Below, one piece after another: positions 23,793 to 38,453 of a stretch of DNA of 64,000 bases. The position numbers and the translations under genes are program-made. A model generated the notes under the pieces. The model made no database searches. It was not told the origin of the DNA and was given only the letters and a program-made list of their open reading frames with translations. Each line of letters starts with the position of its first letter. The first letter of the stretch is position 1. Origin of the DNA: Hymenoscyphus infarciens (Eukaryota; Ascomycota; Leotiomycetes; Helotiales; Helotiaceae); the NCBI GenBank assembly GCA_001414345.1, contig LLCB01000018.1, positions 62,001-126,000 of the forward strand. The letters are read 5' to 3'.

Positions 23793-25566
23793 CTAGTACT
23801 CTGCCTCACCTCCCTCCTCATCACCCATGGAGTCAGTGGCAACCTCTTCGTAATCTCTCTCAAGAGCAGCAAGATCCTCACGAGCCTCGGAGAATTCTCC
23901 TTCCTCCATACCCTCACCGACATACCAGTGGACGAAGGCACGCTTGGAGTACATGAGATCGAATTTGTGGGAAAGAGCGGACCAAGCCTCGGCGATAGCG
24001 GTGGTGTTGGACAACATGCAGCTTAATTTTATTAGTACAATTAGTTCACACTGGGGTTAGGCAACTTACACAGCACGGTTAACCTTGGCCAAATCTCCGT
24101 TAGGAACCATTTGAGGTGGCTCGAAGCAGATACCAATTTTGAAACCAGTTGGGCACCAATCAACGAACTGAATGGTTCTCTTGGTCTTGAGGGTGGCAAC
24201 AGCGGCGTGAACGTCCTTGGGGACAACATCACCACGGTACAACAAACAAGTAGCCATGTATTTTCCGTTACGTGGGTCACACTTGACCATCTGGTTGTTG
24301 GGCTCGAAGCAAGACATGGAAATTTCCTGGACAGAGTTGGCCTCGTGGGATGCCTTGGCTGCGGAGACGACTGGTGCGTATGCAACGAGAGGGAAATGGA
24401 TACGTGGGTATGGAACCAAGTTGGTTTGGAACTCGTTCAAATCAACGTTGAGGGAACCATCGAAACGGAGGGAGGCGGTGATGGAGGAAACAACTATAAA
24501 GAGTATTTATTAGCTTTGGATTTTCAAAAAAAGGATATAGAAAAAACCAACCTTGAGCAATCAAACGGTTCAAGTTCTCGTAGTTAGGTCGCTCAAGACC
24601 AAGGTTACGTCTGCAGATGTCATAGATGGCCTCATTGTCGACCATGAAGGAACAATCGGAGTGTTCGAGGGTGGTGTGTGTAGTGAGGATAGAGTTGTAT
24701 GGCTCCACAACGGAGGTGGCGGTTTGTGGTGCTGGGTAAACGCAGAACTCCAACTTGACCTTCTTGCCAAAGTCTACGGACAAACGCTCCATCAAGAGAG
24801 CACCAAAACCAGATCCAGTTCCACCACCGAAGGAGTGGAAAACAAGGAAACCTTGAAGACCGGAGCAGTTATCGGCGACGTGGCGGACTTTGTCGAGAAC
24901 TTGATCAATCAACTCCTTTCCGACGGTGTAGTGACCACGAGCGTAGTTGTTTGAGGCATCCTCCTTTCCTGTGATCATCTGCTCAGGGTGGAACAGACTT
25001 CTGTAGGTACCGGTACGGACTTCGTCGACGACATTTGGCTCGAGATCGCAGTAGATGGTTCGGGGAACATATTTTCCTTGTCCTGTTGAACGAAATATGT
25101 CAGTATGTGCATATGCAAACGTATCGATGTCTGCGGGTGCTCACCAGTCTCGGAGAAGAAAGTGCTGAATCCTTGGTCAGGCTCTGCGGCCTTTCGCTCC
25201 TCGGTCAAGTATCCGTCAGGCTATCGAGGATTGACGCGTTAGCATATTGTTTTTGATGGACGAAGTTGCCTCGGAGAGGTTGGTGGATGGTGTAAACATA
25301 CCTGGATACCGTGCTCGAGGCAGTAGAGCTATATCGAAAAATATCAAGTCAGTCGAGTCGAAATAAACAGATTGTTCCCATCTCGCAGATGGAGCGTGTC
25401 GTCGTTGATGTAACTTACCTCCCAGCAAGAGTTTGCAATTTGGCAACCGGCCTGGCCGACTAGAGAGCACAGAATGATTAGCACAAGAATTTTGTTGAGG
25501 GGGTTTTTGAAGCGGTGTGTGGCGCGTCTGGAGGGGCTTACCGTTGATGCTGATAACTTCACGCAT
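23793..25566 (-). CDS. tubA: Alpha-tubulin
   Basis: Seven exons (25542-25566, 25419-25459, 25302-25328, 25145-25220, 24552-25082, 24070-24493, 23793-24021) join in phase to exactly 450 residues, the usual alpha-tubulin length. The protein begins [31 protein letters not shown] and has the GTP-binding tubulin signature GGGTGSG, LNRLIAQ, the alpha-type insertion, and an acidic C-terminal tail ending in the tyrosine typical of alpha-tubulins (GGEAEY). The N-terminal part is split into very small exons, including one of 27 bp coding only LYCLEHGIQ. It dimerises with beta-tubulin into microtubules. Filamentous ascomycetes often carry two alpha-tubulin genes; this window cannot say which paralogue this is. 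Confidence 0.96.
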
Positions 25567-26192
25567 ATTGTATGTTGAGGATGTGAAGTAGGAGGGAGAG
25601 GCGGGTGTGTGTTTGGTAGAGAGCAGTTGCAGTTGAGGTCCAGAAATTCTGGTAGTCTTGCAAGGTGGTGCGGTCTGGAGATGGATCTGTCGGTCAAGAG
25701 CAGGAGCAGGACGATAGTGGGGAGAAGAAGTTACAAGGGGACGGAACGACTGGACCTTTAATTATCGCTTGAGGAGGTGCCCGCCAATGGCTCCTGCCAA
25801 GTCTGCATAAAAACATAAACAAATGGAACGTGTGGACCGCGCTATGAAAGTCTAACCCGATCTGGTATAGCTCGCACGAGTTGGTGTAGAGCTAGTTTTA
25901 TATAGCGGCGATGGATATAAAATTGCTACTCCAATAGAACTGGCTACTTGGGTTTTTCTCGGACAACATCACCAACATCAACAGTACAGTACCTAAGTAA
26001 ACAATTACGCGTCCTGGACTACTTTGAAAGAGTTTCTCGAGAAAAGCACCACCAAGGGGAAAAAACAGTGCCGCTTTTCCAGCACTTATCCCCTGGCCCA
26101 AGCTCGTCAGCGGGGAACTTTTAGGAGCATCAACTCATGATCGACACCAAAATAAAATCTCCAATTCTTGAATAATACCACCCTCTGTCACA
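25567..26192. other. Divergent promoter region of alpha-tubulin and PGA1
   Basis: The two genes are read outward from this 626-bp stretch, which should contain both promoters and 5' UTRs. I see no further gene or repeat. Confidence 0.55.
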
Positions 26193-26966
26193 ATGTTGTT
26201 CCCAATTCTACCTCTCTTTCTCAACCTCCCCCTCATCCTCGCCAATACAGAAAAAGCAATCTTCCTCGGCCCATCTCCCCTCCAAGTTCCCCTCGAACAT
26301 CCAACCCTCTCAGACCTGCACCTCGATTCCCTTTCTCCTCAACATTGGTCTTTGCGAACCCATATCCGTGCTGAATTTCCAACAAACAATTCCGAGAAAG
26401 GCCATTCATCATGGTACCTACTCCATAGGTTAGAGGAAGGGCAGAGGTACGAGGTTCGGGTGTGCTGGGCTGCTACTGTAAGTACTTTCTATTACACGCT
26501 GCTTGTTACGGACTTCGTATATACGTGCAATACTAACTAAATACAGCAACCAACCTCCTTCCACCTCACAACCCACGACCTCCCCACCGTCTTCCAAACC
26601 CCAGAATTAATAACCTCCCTCGCAGAATACTCCGAAGCCCAACGTCTCCAAGACGAGCTCCAAGACGATGGAACAGCCAAATATAAGCCAAAAACCGATG
26701 ACCTCTCCTCAACCCTCTTCCTACAGATCTTCGCAGCAGCAGATTACTACACAACAAACAAAACCCTAATGACAAACGTCCCCCCAGTCTACGTCGATAT
26801 AATCCTCGATCCTTTCATATTCAACATCCTCCCCCGCTCTCTGCTCCCAACTGTAGCATATATCATCCTCCTCGCAATCGGCTCCTGGTACTTGTCAAAA
26901 CACATAAGCAAATGGTTCTTACATTTCGCACGCGAAGATGTGGACAGTGCCAAGAAAGACAGTTGA
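26193..26966 (+). CDS. PGA1: GPI mannosyltransferase 2 subunit Pga1
   Basis: Two exons (26193-26477, 26547-26966) with a 69-bp intron give 234 residues. The N-terminus MLFPILPLFLNLPLILA is a signal peptide, followed by a lumenal domain with HPTLSDLHLDSLSPQHWSLRTHIRAEF, SWYLLHRLEEGQRYEVRVCW and LFLQIFAAADYYTTNKTL, then VPPVYVDIILDPFI and one C-terminal membrane helix (SLLPTVAYIILLAIGSWYL). This matches the Pga1 family, the partner of Gpi18 that adds the second mannose to glycosylphosphatidylinositol precursors in the endoplasmic reticulum. Length and layout fit the family. The gene ends right at the edge of the RIP-mutated repeat island; its own sequence shows no RIP pattern. Confidence 0.85.
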
Positions 26967-27373
26967 GCTTAGGGATGTTACCTTTACGAAAAGCCAAGGT
27001 GCAATACGAATAAAGCATAAAGTAAGGCCAAATAAGCCATATGCTTTATTATATTGCCAAGAGTTTCATTAGCCAATAGGAAGCCTCCATTTCCTGTCAC
27101 GTGCTAGCGCTTACTTCGCTTACTCGAAAATTTTCTACTTTAGAACTTCTTTCCTAAAATAACATTTTTCTATAATACTATAAGTAGCTTAAAGCACTTC
27201 TATAATATTAAACCGAAGAGCCTATAACCTTAGTCTTAAAGTAAAAGCCTAATTTATTAAGATAAAGAACGTTAAAAGTGTCGATAAAGTAATAAAGCGA
27301 AATATTAGTTATATAAGCAGCGAAACCGATTAGAATAAAGTAGTATAGAAGAGAGAATATATTACTAAATAGA

Positions 27374-27408
<35 letters not shown>

Positions 27409-27691
27409 AGACGAAGATAATAAGAGCGATAACGATTCTAGAAATAGCTTTAATTATTCTATATAATTATTCTAGATAATTATATTATAAATCATTACTT
27501 TTATACTAAAAGGCTATATTTTAGTACTATATTTATATACTTTTATATCTAAAATTTATCTTATAATAACGCTAATAGCTATATTACGCTTTACGTCAAA
27601 TAAGCGTTTCGTATTACTTTACGAAATATAAGAATAAGTATCTCTAGTTAAGCTATATCTTTAATAATTATATAATAGGAAAAAATTGAAA
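26967..27691. other. AT-rich border of the repeat island with an ACG-triplet run
   Basis: From about 27120 the sequence becomes very AT-rich and loses CA and TG steps, like the transposons that follow, but it lies outside the hAT element boundary at 27700. An (ACG)n microsatellite of about 12 units sits at 27373-27408. No coding remnant could be recognised; it may be an older repeat or unique DNA hit by spreading RIP. Confidence 0.6.
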
Positions 27692-28899
27692 TTATAAACT
27701 AGTATAGTCGATAGTATTTATAATATTATACTACTACGATATATTATTAGAAACCTACTTTAATACGTACTATTTATACTATTTAAATACTACGATATCT
27801 AATAATATTATCTTTTATATTATTAGTATTTTAATCGATATTATAATAATATCGTAGTATTATTAAGTCTAAATATTTAAGCTTTTTACTTTAGATTTTA
27901 ACTCTACTTCTTTTTAGTCTTATCTTTTAAAACTATATAGTATAACATATAGTATAGAAAATATAGTACTAAATAGCTAGAATTATAGATCTATTTAAAT
28001 AGAGTATTTTAAAAAAAGAATTATATAAATAGCTCTTAAACTAACCTAAGTAATATAAAGTGATAAATATAGCCTATATAAGATAGATTTCTAGATATAT
28101 TTCTATTAATACTAAGTACTAATTTAATAATAATAATATTAGATTAAAAGTTATAATATAATAGATTAGTATATTAAATTTATTAAATTTTACTCTTTAA
28201 TTATATATAAAAATCAACTAAATTAATATTTAAAAAATTTAGATTTTATACTACTCTAGCTAAAATTTATATATATTTCTATAAAACGATTTTATTTATT
28301 TAAATAAGGTCTTATATACTTAATTTTTATTCGATTAATACATATATAAGCTTAAAAGAAAGCTCTAAATCAAGGCTTTCTAATAATATAATTAAAACTT
28401 AATTCTATAGCGTAGATACTTTTTAATCGTGTTCTAAAGATAATAGACTTCGGATATTTAATTTAGCTTTAATACGCGTTTTAGTACGCTATACTATAAT
28501 TAGTTAAAACATACTCTAATTATTTATAGATTAAAGAGTATTAATTATAATTACTTTAGATATAAAAAAGGTCTTTAAAAAGCTCTCTCTTTCTCTTTAA
28601 AAAGTCTTCTATCTTTATTCTTTATATCTATTTTAAAGTCGCTCTATGATTATTATCTACCTCTTTTTAGTACTAGTTACTAAAAAATCACAACTTCTAC
28701 TACTACTATTAATACTTTAAAAGTTTAATAACTTTAGTCTCTCTAATTACTTCTATGATTTTATCTTTTATTTATTACCTCTATATCTTACTTTTTACTA
28801 ATTTACTATATCCTCTTAGATATTAAGCTCTTAGTCTTACGTTTCTCTAGAATTACTACTAATATTACCTATTTCGTCTCGTTTAAGCACTTTAAGCTT

Positions 28900-30860
28900 C
28901 TAGAAGAACCTCTTTAAAACTAAGCTAGTAGTGACTAATATAAGTACGCTCTATTTAGATCTATAGAAAGTATTCTAAATTCTAAAAAAGCCTACTAAAA
29001 GACCTTAAACTAGCTATATTTAGCTCTATATAATCGACGAGAATTATAAGATAGTTTATATATAAGAAACTCTTAAATCTAATAATATAATTAGCTTACT
29101 AATTTCTTAGTAATAAATCCACTAGCTACTAGAAGTAGCGTTATAAGTACTATACTAAGAGATATACTATAAATAGTAGTACTAAAATCATAGCTACTTA
29201 CCTTCTTAAGAATCACGGAATTAATATTAAAACCCTATACTAAAAGGCTACTAAAAAGAGATAAATTAGTATTAAAGAAGCTATGAATATAGTCTACTAA
29301 AACTCTTAAAAAAGGCGTAAGATTATATATATAATCTATCTTAACTTTAATAATAAGTGCTTAGCTATTAATTCTAATACTCTAGAGGTTTTATTTATAA
29401 ACCTTATTACCTCTTATAACCTTTTTATATGCTTTACTAAATATAAGGCCTTTTATACTCTTATTTAATATCTTAATAACCTTAGAGGCGATATTCTATC
29501 TAAAGTATACTCTATACTATATAACTAGGTTAAGCGATAATACTAGGACGGTTTTACTAAAACGAAGTATTATCTATCGAGATTCTAGTCTAAAATATAT
29601 ATATCTATTAATAGGTAGAAGTTAGATAACGGTCTTTCTATTCTAGAATACGTAGTCTATAGAGTTAATAAGTTTAGTAACCTAGTAGAAGTAGTACTTA
29701 GTATAAAATAAATTAAAGAGCCTTATATAAGTGAAAATATAATACTCTTTTTACTTGAAATACTCTAAGATTATAGTATATAAAAACACTTCTAAAAATC
29801 CTAAATAAATACTTATTACTTTTAATAGATATATTTAATAAAATTAGCTACTTTCTTATAGATAATATATCTAATAACGACGTTATACTTTGCTAAGTTG
29901 CTTTAGTACTAAGTAAAAGTAATATAAGAGGCTAGGCCGAGTACTACTAAATTCAATATATATACTATATACTCTACCTTATCGCCGGAGATATAGCTTC
30001 TAAAAAGTATATAGATTTTAAGCTTAAGATAAACTAATTAGAAGACACCTACTTCTAGAACCCTTTATAAGAGTTTAAAGTTTATAATACTCTTAAATAC
30101 CTCTTTAACTTTATAAAAAAGATATATATAAGTATAGTATTATATAACGAATTTAAGAAGTTAACTAGAGGCCTTACTATACTCTAAGCTAATAAAATAC
30201 GCTAGATATCCTAGTATAGAAGTATTTAAAGAGCGATCGCTTTAAGGCTTAAGATTAAGTACTTTTAGAATATATATAAGTTTAATCTTAATAATATAAT
30301 TATCGCTTATAATTAGTCTAAACTCAGTTTAGTAAGTATAGTACTACTTTTACTTCTTAATCTCTTACTAATTTAATTAGATAAGGCTCTTTTTTAGCTC
30401 TCTTAAGTACTCCTTATTAGCGCTTAAAAGTATGTCTAGAACTCTTAATAACTAATAATAGACTTTATTCTCTCTCTTTTTAAGAAGGCTTAAAAGAAGT
30501 ATATTAACGATCTAGCTATACTATTCTTATTTTAAAAAGGTGAATAATCTTCTCTTTCTCTTTTACTTTACTAATAATACTTTAGAGTAGGAAAAGATCT
30601 CTAAATACTATAATTTAACTAGGAGATCGCTAGTATATACCGCCGCGGTAGTACTCTATCTAGCTTATAAGTAGAAGTACTTAGAAAAGGCCTAGGAACC
30701 TAGCTAGATAGCTCTTGCTTAGGCTATAGTAGAAAAACTATAGAACGACGATTATCGCTCTAAGGTAGTATCTAGCTATATAAATAATACTAATATTAAC
30801 TCTTAGATTACGTCGTTTAGTCTACTTTATTACTCTCTAGTATCTATTTAAGTATCTAAT
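28900..30860 (+). pseudogene. hAT transposase, N-terminal and central part (RIP-degraded)
   Basis: Plus-strand translation with stops tolerated gives a DN-S-NND motif (29857-29886), followed by a Cys/His segment expected to read as an R-C-x-x-H-type block, a degenerate NxTRW-x-SWY block around 30180-30250, and an AYK-W-YLEKAW-like stretch around 30655-30720. These are core hAT transposase motifs in the right order. Numerous TAA and TAG codons stand where CAA, CAG or TGG are expected, as RIP would produce. The start is not clear. The frame ends abruptly at the LTR insertion point and resumes beyond 38950. Confidence 0.75.
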
Positions 30861-31356
30861 TATGATAGTATACTATTCTAGATTATTATGTAATAGCTGG
30901 ATTATTATATAATAGTACTATTCTAAATTATCGGCATTTGTAAAACTGCCGATACCTCTAAGTAGTGCCGATACCTCTAATACCCCTAGGGCTGAGATTA
31001 TGAATAACCGATACTTATGTAAGCGAAGTGCCGAAGGTATTAATATCTAATATTTATATATAGAAGGGATTAAGGTTTAGATATTATATATTTAGCTTTC
31101 TAAAGGATTAGAGGTTATATATTTAGCTTTTCAGCTCTTATTATTTAGTATTAGCTATATTAGACAGGGCTTAGTTATTATTATTATTAAAACTTAGAAG
31201 CTTCTAACCTTCTTATATATAGACGTTTATATTCGGTATAGTAGAGAGACAGTTATTATTTTCTTCTATATTAGTACCTAGTATCTATATATATTATTCT
31301 ACTATACACACTTCTATATGCCTCTACTATAGTTATATATATTTCGTACTATTATA
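30861..31356 (+). repeat. 5' LTR of the chromovirus
   Basis: About 495 bp, nearly identical to 38454-38949. The start may be 30861 or 30863 (TG), and the end aligns with the ACA end of the 3' copy. Differences between the copies are nearly all C/T or G/A transitions. Confidence 0.85.
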
Positions 31357-34300
31357 TAAAAATAATAACTCTTCTTTACTAGTAATAGCCTTAATAATAT
31401 CTCTTTTCGAGCTTATTACTACTCCTTATTTAGAAGTCGATTTACACTTGATTTAGAATATTATAACGATATTCTTATATAGCTAAGTAATTAGAGACTA
31501 CCTAGACAGCTAGTAATAGTAGAGTTTATTATCTATATAGATAGCTAGTATAAATCGTGTTTTAGTATACGTTAAGAGATTGAAATACGCTGAGTATTTC
31601 TTAAGAGTTCTAATAACCCTAGATTTAGTAAATAAGCCGACTTATAATAGTTATCTAGAAGGCTTCTAAATCTGATCCTACTCTCTCTTCTAATTTAATA
31701 TTTAATATATTAGAATCTAGAGCGACCTCTAGTCTCTTCTAAGCTCTACTTCTAAGCGTAGAGCGCCTTCTTAGAGAATAAAGTCAAGCCTCTACTAAAA
31801 GGTCTCTAACTTAGTACTATATACCTAAGAATAGTAAGAAACTTAAGAATAATAAAGGTAAAGGCCTAGTACTTAGAAGCTAGAGAGATTAATAAGACTT
31901 CTCTAATATAGATAAGATATAAGATATAATCTAAGCTATAGAGGCTAAGAATTAAGAAAAAGAATAGAGAATTTTAGAGTAAGATAATTAGATTACTTAA
32001 TTATTAGACCTAGTATAGTAAATTAGTTAATAACTACTAAATAACAACTAAAGTCTAAGTCTAATCTAATCTATATAAATATCTTCTTCTGCCTCTTTAA
32101 ACCGCTATTGTAGATAAGACTTTACTTCTAATATTTATCTCTTACTATAACCTACTCTATACTTATAACCTAAAAGTACTCTAAAAGCCCTTTAATCTAT
32201 TAAAAGTAAGATTATAGAAAAAATTAAACTTTTAAATAATAGTATTTTACCTATATATAAGTAATAGAGAATATTAATATATAATTAACTTTATATAAAC
32301 GTTAACTATTATTAGACGCTTTTAACTTATAAAGCTCTTATTTAGAGGACGATAACGAAACTTACCTAGAACTACTTAGAGCCTTAATATAAGTCTAATA
32401 TAAATAAGATAGTATTTAAAGACTATAAAGAGATAATTAAGCTTCTTAATACTTACTATCTAATAGGTTATAAGAAGGAGGATATCTAGAACGCTTTTTA
32501 GTCTCTTTAGATAGAATAGAAGGGTTATATAAGAGAAAGTTTTATAGAATTTAAAAGTTGCTTTTTAAGTATAATAATACTTAGAGAAGTATCTAAGTAA
32601 GATAAGTTCTACTATATATAAGATAAACTCACGTCTTAGCTCTAAACCTAATTAGTTAATAGTAAGAGGTACTAGAATACTAACTTTAATAAGATAGTAA
32701 GAGACTTATTATTTATAAATAAGGAACGACGTTATAATACCGAGTTATATATAACTAGTATAATAAGTGCTAAAAAACCTATTATAATAAGCTTATCTTA
32801 CTAAAAGTCTAATACTAACCGAACCTTATCCGGTTCCTTAATAAAACTCTTACTACTCTTACGTAGACTTTATACTACTTCTTAAAAAACTTCTTAATCT
32901 CTTAGACCCTCTTCTACTAGTAAAAGATTAAAGACTTCGTCTACGAACCGACTCTCTACTAGTATAAAGTGCTATAATTATAGGAAACCTAGGTATATTA
33001 AGCTTAACTATTCTAATCTACCTAGTATTAATAAGATAGAGGAGGACGATTAACCTAAGAAAGAACAACTATCTAAAGAGTACTCTAACTCTAACCTAAG
33101 TTAAGAGGAAAACGAAGAGGCCTAGGTAAAAATACCTTTCTAGGCCTATATAAATATAATCTATTTAGACTTAACCTTTCTAAGCTTATAGAAGGAAAAC
33201 AGTTCCTTATAAATACTACTCTTAGTATATAAGAATATAGTATTAAAATATAAGCTTTAGTAGATATAGGAGTAAATAGATACCTGTTTCTAAATTAACC
33301 TCTAGCTCTTCGATTATTAAAAGTAATAGATTTAAAGATCTAGAAACTACCTTATTTAGTATTTATTTATAGATATAATAATAGTACTAAAAGTTAGGTA
33401 AATTAGTTTATATAACTATATCTAAACATAGATAAACGTTATATTTATAACTACCTCTTTATTATCCTAGACCTTAGATAATAAGATCTAATTATTAGTA
33501 ATAAGTAGTTAAACTATTTTAAAGTTCTCCTTAACTCCTTAAAGAACTAGATTACTTAGCTAGCCGAATACCTCCTAACTCCTTACTACGGTAAGGAAAT
33601 TTTACTTTCTCTTTCTAGCTAGAACTAGAAACCTTTTTTAAATCACTAGTTAGATACGAACCGAAGAGAATACGTTATCTAGCGATAAGAAAGACGTAAA
33701 AAGAGTAGACTTATATATATAGCCGAGTTATTACTTCTATCTATAACAATACCTCTTAAAATTTCAATATCTAACTTTAGTCTAAAGCCTCTATAAACTG
33801 CTAGTATAGCCTTAAAAGGCTAGACCTTATACTCTTTTATCTATAAGATAAGCGCTAACGTAATATATTATAATATAAAACAGCTTAATTTGGAATTTTA
33901 TATAATAAGCCTCTATAAGCTGGATCAGGTTATCGATAAGAGATTAGCCTCTCTCTAAGACGACGATAAGATAAGGGCTCTAATATAAGCTCGACTTCTA
34001 AAGTATTACTTATTCTATAAAGACGTGTTCTTGAAAGTAGCTTCTAATAAGCTTCCTTCTTACTATAAATATAATTATAAGATTACTTTAAATAAGCTAC
34101 TTCTTAACTCCTTTTTACCTCTATATCGATAGTTAACCGCTGAGCTTAAGGCTATAAAAGAGTATCTTATAGAGAACCTGGATAAGGGGTTTATTATTAA
34201 TAGTAATAGCTCTTTCGCCTCTCTTATACTCTTTGTTAAAAAAGCTAATAGTAATAAGTTATAGTTCTATATTAATTATAAGAAGCTAAACGCTCTAACC

Positions 34301-37300
34301 TAAAACGATCTCTATCTAATCTCTTATATTAATAAGCTCCTTTCTAGAATAAAGATAGCTAAAATCTTTATTAAATTAGATATTAGATAAGCTTTCTATT
34401 ATATCTAAATAGACTCTAACTTAGAAGAGATAACTATGTTTAGAACTAGGTATAGTATATATAAATATAAGATTCTCTCTTTTAGACTCTATAATAGCTC
34501 TACTACCTATTAACGTTATATGAACGACGTCTTAATTAACTATTTAGATAACTTCTATATTATTTACTTAGATAATATTTTAATTTATTTAAATACTATT
34601 AAAGAATATAAGAAATAGGTTAAAAAGGTTCTAAATCGGCTCTAAGAAGTAGGACTTTAGATAGATATTAAGAAAAGCGAATTTAGTATTACTAGAGTTA
34701 AATACTTAGGATTTATCTTAACTATAAAAAGACTTGAAGTTAACTTAGAAAAAGTAGAGCCTTTATAAAACTAGGTCTAACCTAATATTATAATAAGTGT
34801 AAAGTCTTATCTAGGGTTTATAGGATTCTATAGATAATTTATTAAAAGTTATACTAAAATCGCTAAACCTCTAACTACGATAATATACTTTATAGAGCTG
34901 TTTCTATAGACACTTAAATACGACGAAGCCTTTAAAGTGCTAAGGACCTAGCTACTTACTATATAAACCTTATACTACTTCGACTCTAATTATAATATAA
35001 AGGTAGAAATAGACTTCTTAGAAAGAGTAATAGTAGGTGTATTCTTATAATAATATAATAGCCTTTAGTACCTTATTAAGTTCTACTTATACGTTCTAGT
35101 TAGCTATAAATCGAACTAGGAAATCTACGATAAAGAGCTATCTACTATTATAAAAGCTTTTAAGAAATAGTATCTTAAACTTATATTATATTAGAAATGT
35201 ATTAATATATATTTAGATTATAGATTATTAGAATACTTTATAATAACTAAGCTACTTATAGCTAAGTAAGTCTAATAGATAGAGTTTTTATTAGACTTTA
35301 ACTTCTAGATCTAATTTATATTTAGAAAGAGTAATTAAAAAGTAGATATATTAATCTAATATAAGTAAGACCTAAAAACCTATAATTAAGCTAAAGTAGA
35401 TAGCCGCTTATATACTCTTTTAGTACCTAACCGTTTAGACCTCTAAATTAACGCTAAACTTACTTAGATCTTTTTATAAGAATAGTCTACCTCTCTTAAT
35501 ATAATTTAGTTAGACGATATTCTAGGAATAAGTTTAGATACGATTTAGAAGTTGAAAGAAGATAACTTATACTCCTTTTAGAAAGAGCGTTATTAACTTC
35601 TAGATAGATACTACCTTTTATTAGATAATTTACTACTCTTTAAGAATCGACTTTGCGTTTAAAAGAATACTAAACTCTATATGAAACTAATCTAAGAAGT
35701 CTACAACTAAGTATCTAGTACTTACTTAAGTGTAAAAAAGATATACTAGTTATTAGTATAATACTACTACTAGGCTAGAATGTTTTTAGACTATAGAAGG
35801 TATATAGAGAATTATTAAGTCTATAAATACTTCTATTCTTAATAAACTAAGTAATAAGGCTTTCTTTACCTCTTATCTATATCTAACTATTCTATATAAC
35901 ATTTATATATAGACTTTAAATTATTTCTAAAAGATAAACATAGATTTAATACTATATTAGTATTTATCAACTAACTTAGAAAGGATTTAGTATTAATACT
36001 CTATTACTTGACTATAGACGCTAAAGGACTAGCTAAACTTTTTATTTAATAGATTTACTGTTTTAGCTACTACTCTAAATCGATTATATCTAATTAAAGA
36101 TCTTAATTTATATTATTATTTTAGACTAAATTTTGTCGAATAATCAGTATTAAGCTTAAGCTTAGTACTATCTACTATAAATAAATAGATAGATAGATAG
36201 AGATAATAAACTAATATATTAATTAGAGACTAAGGCTCTTTATAACCTACTATTAAGATAATTAGAGTAAATTAATCTCTTTAATAGATAAAGTATAAAT
36301 AACACTTCTATACTCATCTATTAGTATAACCTCTTATTAGCTTAAGTTTAGACTTAATCTAAAAACTTTATAGGACTAGAATATACTAAAGACTTCTATT
36401 CTCTAGAAACGACTTAACTATAATAAGATAGTAAAAGTGGCTTAACGTATATACTCTACTTAGAGAATAGCTAAAGATAATATAAGTAAGGCTTAGAAAA
36501 AGATAGAAGATAGTATAAATTAATACTAAAGAGCTATTAACTAGGACATTAGAGATAAAGTCTACTTATCTACTAAGAATTTTAAGATAAATTATCTTAG
36601 CTAAAAGCTTACTAAATAGTAGATAGGACCTTTTAAAATATTAGAAAGTATAAGACACTTCTATAGGCTAAAACTTCCTAAAAGCTTATTAATTTATAAT
36701 GTTTTCGCCTCTAATATACTTTTAAAGGATCTAAACACCCTCTTACTAGGATAAGAGGCTTTAGAGCCTCTACTAGACATTATTAAAGGTATATAAGAAT
36801 AGGAGGTATAAGAAATACTCGGTAGTAGACTTTTTAGAAGATAGCTATAGTATTAAGTTAAATAGGTTAGATACGATTTAGATCCTACCTAGTATTCTAT
36901 AGATAATTTTCAGGGTTTACTATATCGTCTAAGAGACTTTTATACTAAATATCTAGAAGAGCTAGGACTACTCTAATACCTCTCTAAATAGCTTAATATA
37001 TAGGAATCAGATAAGAATTAGGTAAAAGAGTTAATTTATAACTCTATTAATACTCTCTAATTCTAGTTACCTTTAATAAGGAACTTATAATAAAAACCTA
37101 AGATAAAACACTAACTAGTAGGAATGTTTAAAATTAATAAAGTAAAGAACTAAGACCGAGTTACTACTGAAACAGAGCCTACTAACCCTCTCTAGGCCGT
37201 AGCCTCTTCTTCCTCTAACTTATCATCCTCCTCTCTACTCTTCTAAGTATAAGAAGTCTAAATCGGCTCTTCCTCTACCACCTCCTTTTTACGAGGACGC

Positions 37301-38453
37301 TTCTTACCTTAGCGACCTCTCGTAACCGGCTTCGGGAAGGACGCCTATAAACTCTTTAGATAGGCCTTAAAGAGGACCTAAACCTAGGTTTAGATAGAGG
37401 TCCTACTTTCTATAGTATAGCGTAAGGACTATTAAATATTAGTAACTAAAACCTCTTTAATAAGTAAGAGGTACTTATAGTAACCTTAGTACGAAGCGTC
37501 TAAGTCTCCTCTAAGAGAGCGAACTACACCTCTAAACTATTCTTTAGTACCTCTATACTAGTAATAACTAACACCTTATCTAAGGCCTTAGTAGCCTTCT
37601 TAACCTCTCCTTTCTCCTTCTTACTCTAAAGCTTACTAAACTCTTTCCTAATAAACTATAGTAACTACCTAAGTTAGAATAGATTTAGTATATATTTAAG
37701 ATTAAACTTACTAGGATATACATAGTATTCTACTCTATGTAGTACCTATACTTCTTTAACTTTAGCTTCTTAAAAACATATACGTAATCTCTATTCTAAG
37801 ATTTTGCCTAAAGGTACTAAACGTAGTAGACTCGGTAGACAGCTAGAAGCGTACTAGGAGGACATAGAAGAGGTATTTTACTATATCAGATTAGCCTTGA
37901 ATTAGGTCTAATTAAGAAGAGAAGAACTTACTTTTATATATATATATATATAATATATATATTCTAAGAGATAAGTTAGTATATAAGGATATACTTAATT
38001 AAAAGGTATTCTTACTATTTATATTATTTAGATAAAAAGAAAAGAAGAAGAGAAGTTAGAATTAGAGAAAAGTCGCCTACTAATATACTACTTATAATAA
38101 TAGCTATTACTTTATAATTATTATTTATTACTTAATAATTACTATTATAATATATAATAATAATAAGAACATAATAACTTTATAGTAGTATACTACTTTC
38201 TACTTACTAGCCAATTATTAGCTTCTCTTCTATTTATATCCTATTATTACATAGTATACAGTAGTAAATAAAGAGCGATTAGCTCTTAAATAATAATACT
38301 ACTAGCTACTAACTCTACTCTAACTACTAGATATTATAATAGTAAGACTTTCATATTCTTTATAATAAAAAGATAAATAATACTCTAATTAACCTAATAC
38401 TATACTAATTGTCAACTAAAGACTTAGAACGAGTCTTTTTAAAGAAGAGAGGA

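Noticed and set aside
27373..27408. ACG-triplet run considered as a coding Asp/Thr repeat
   Set aside because: It lies in RIP-mutated AT-rich DNA with stops on all frames; treated as a microsatellite.
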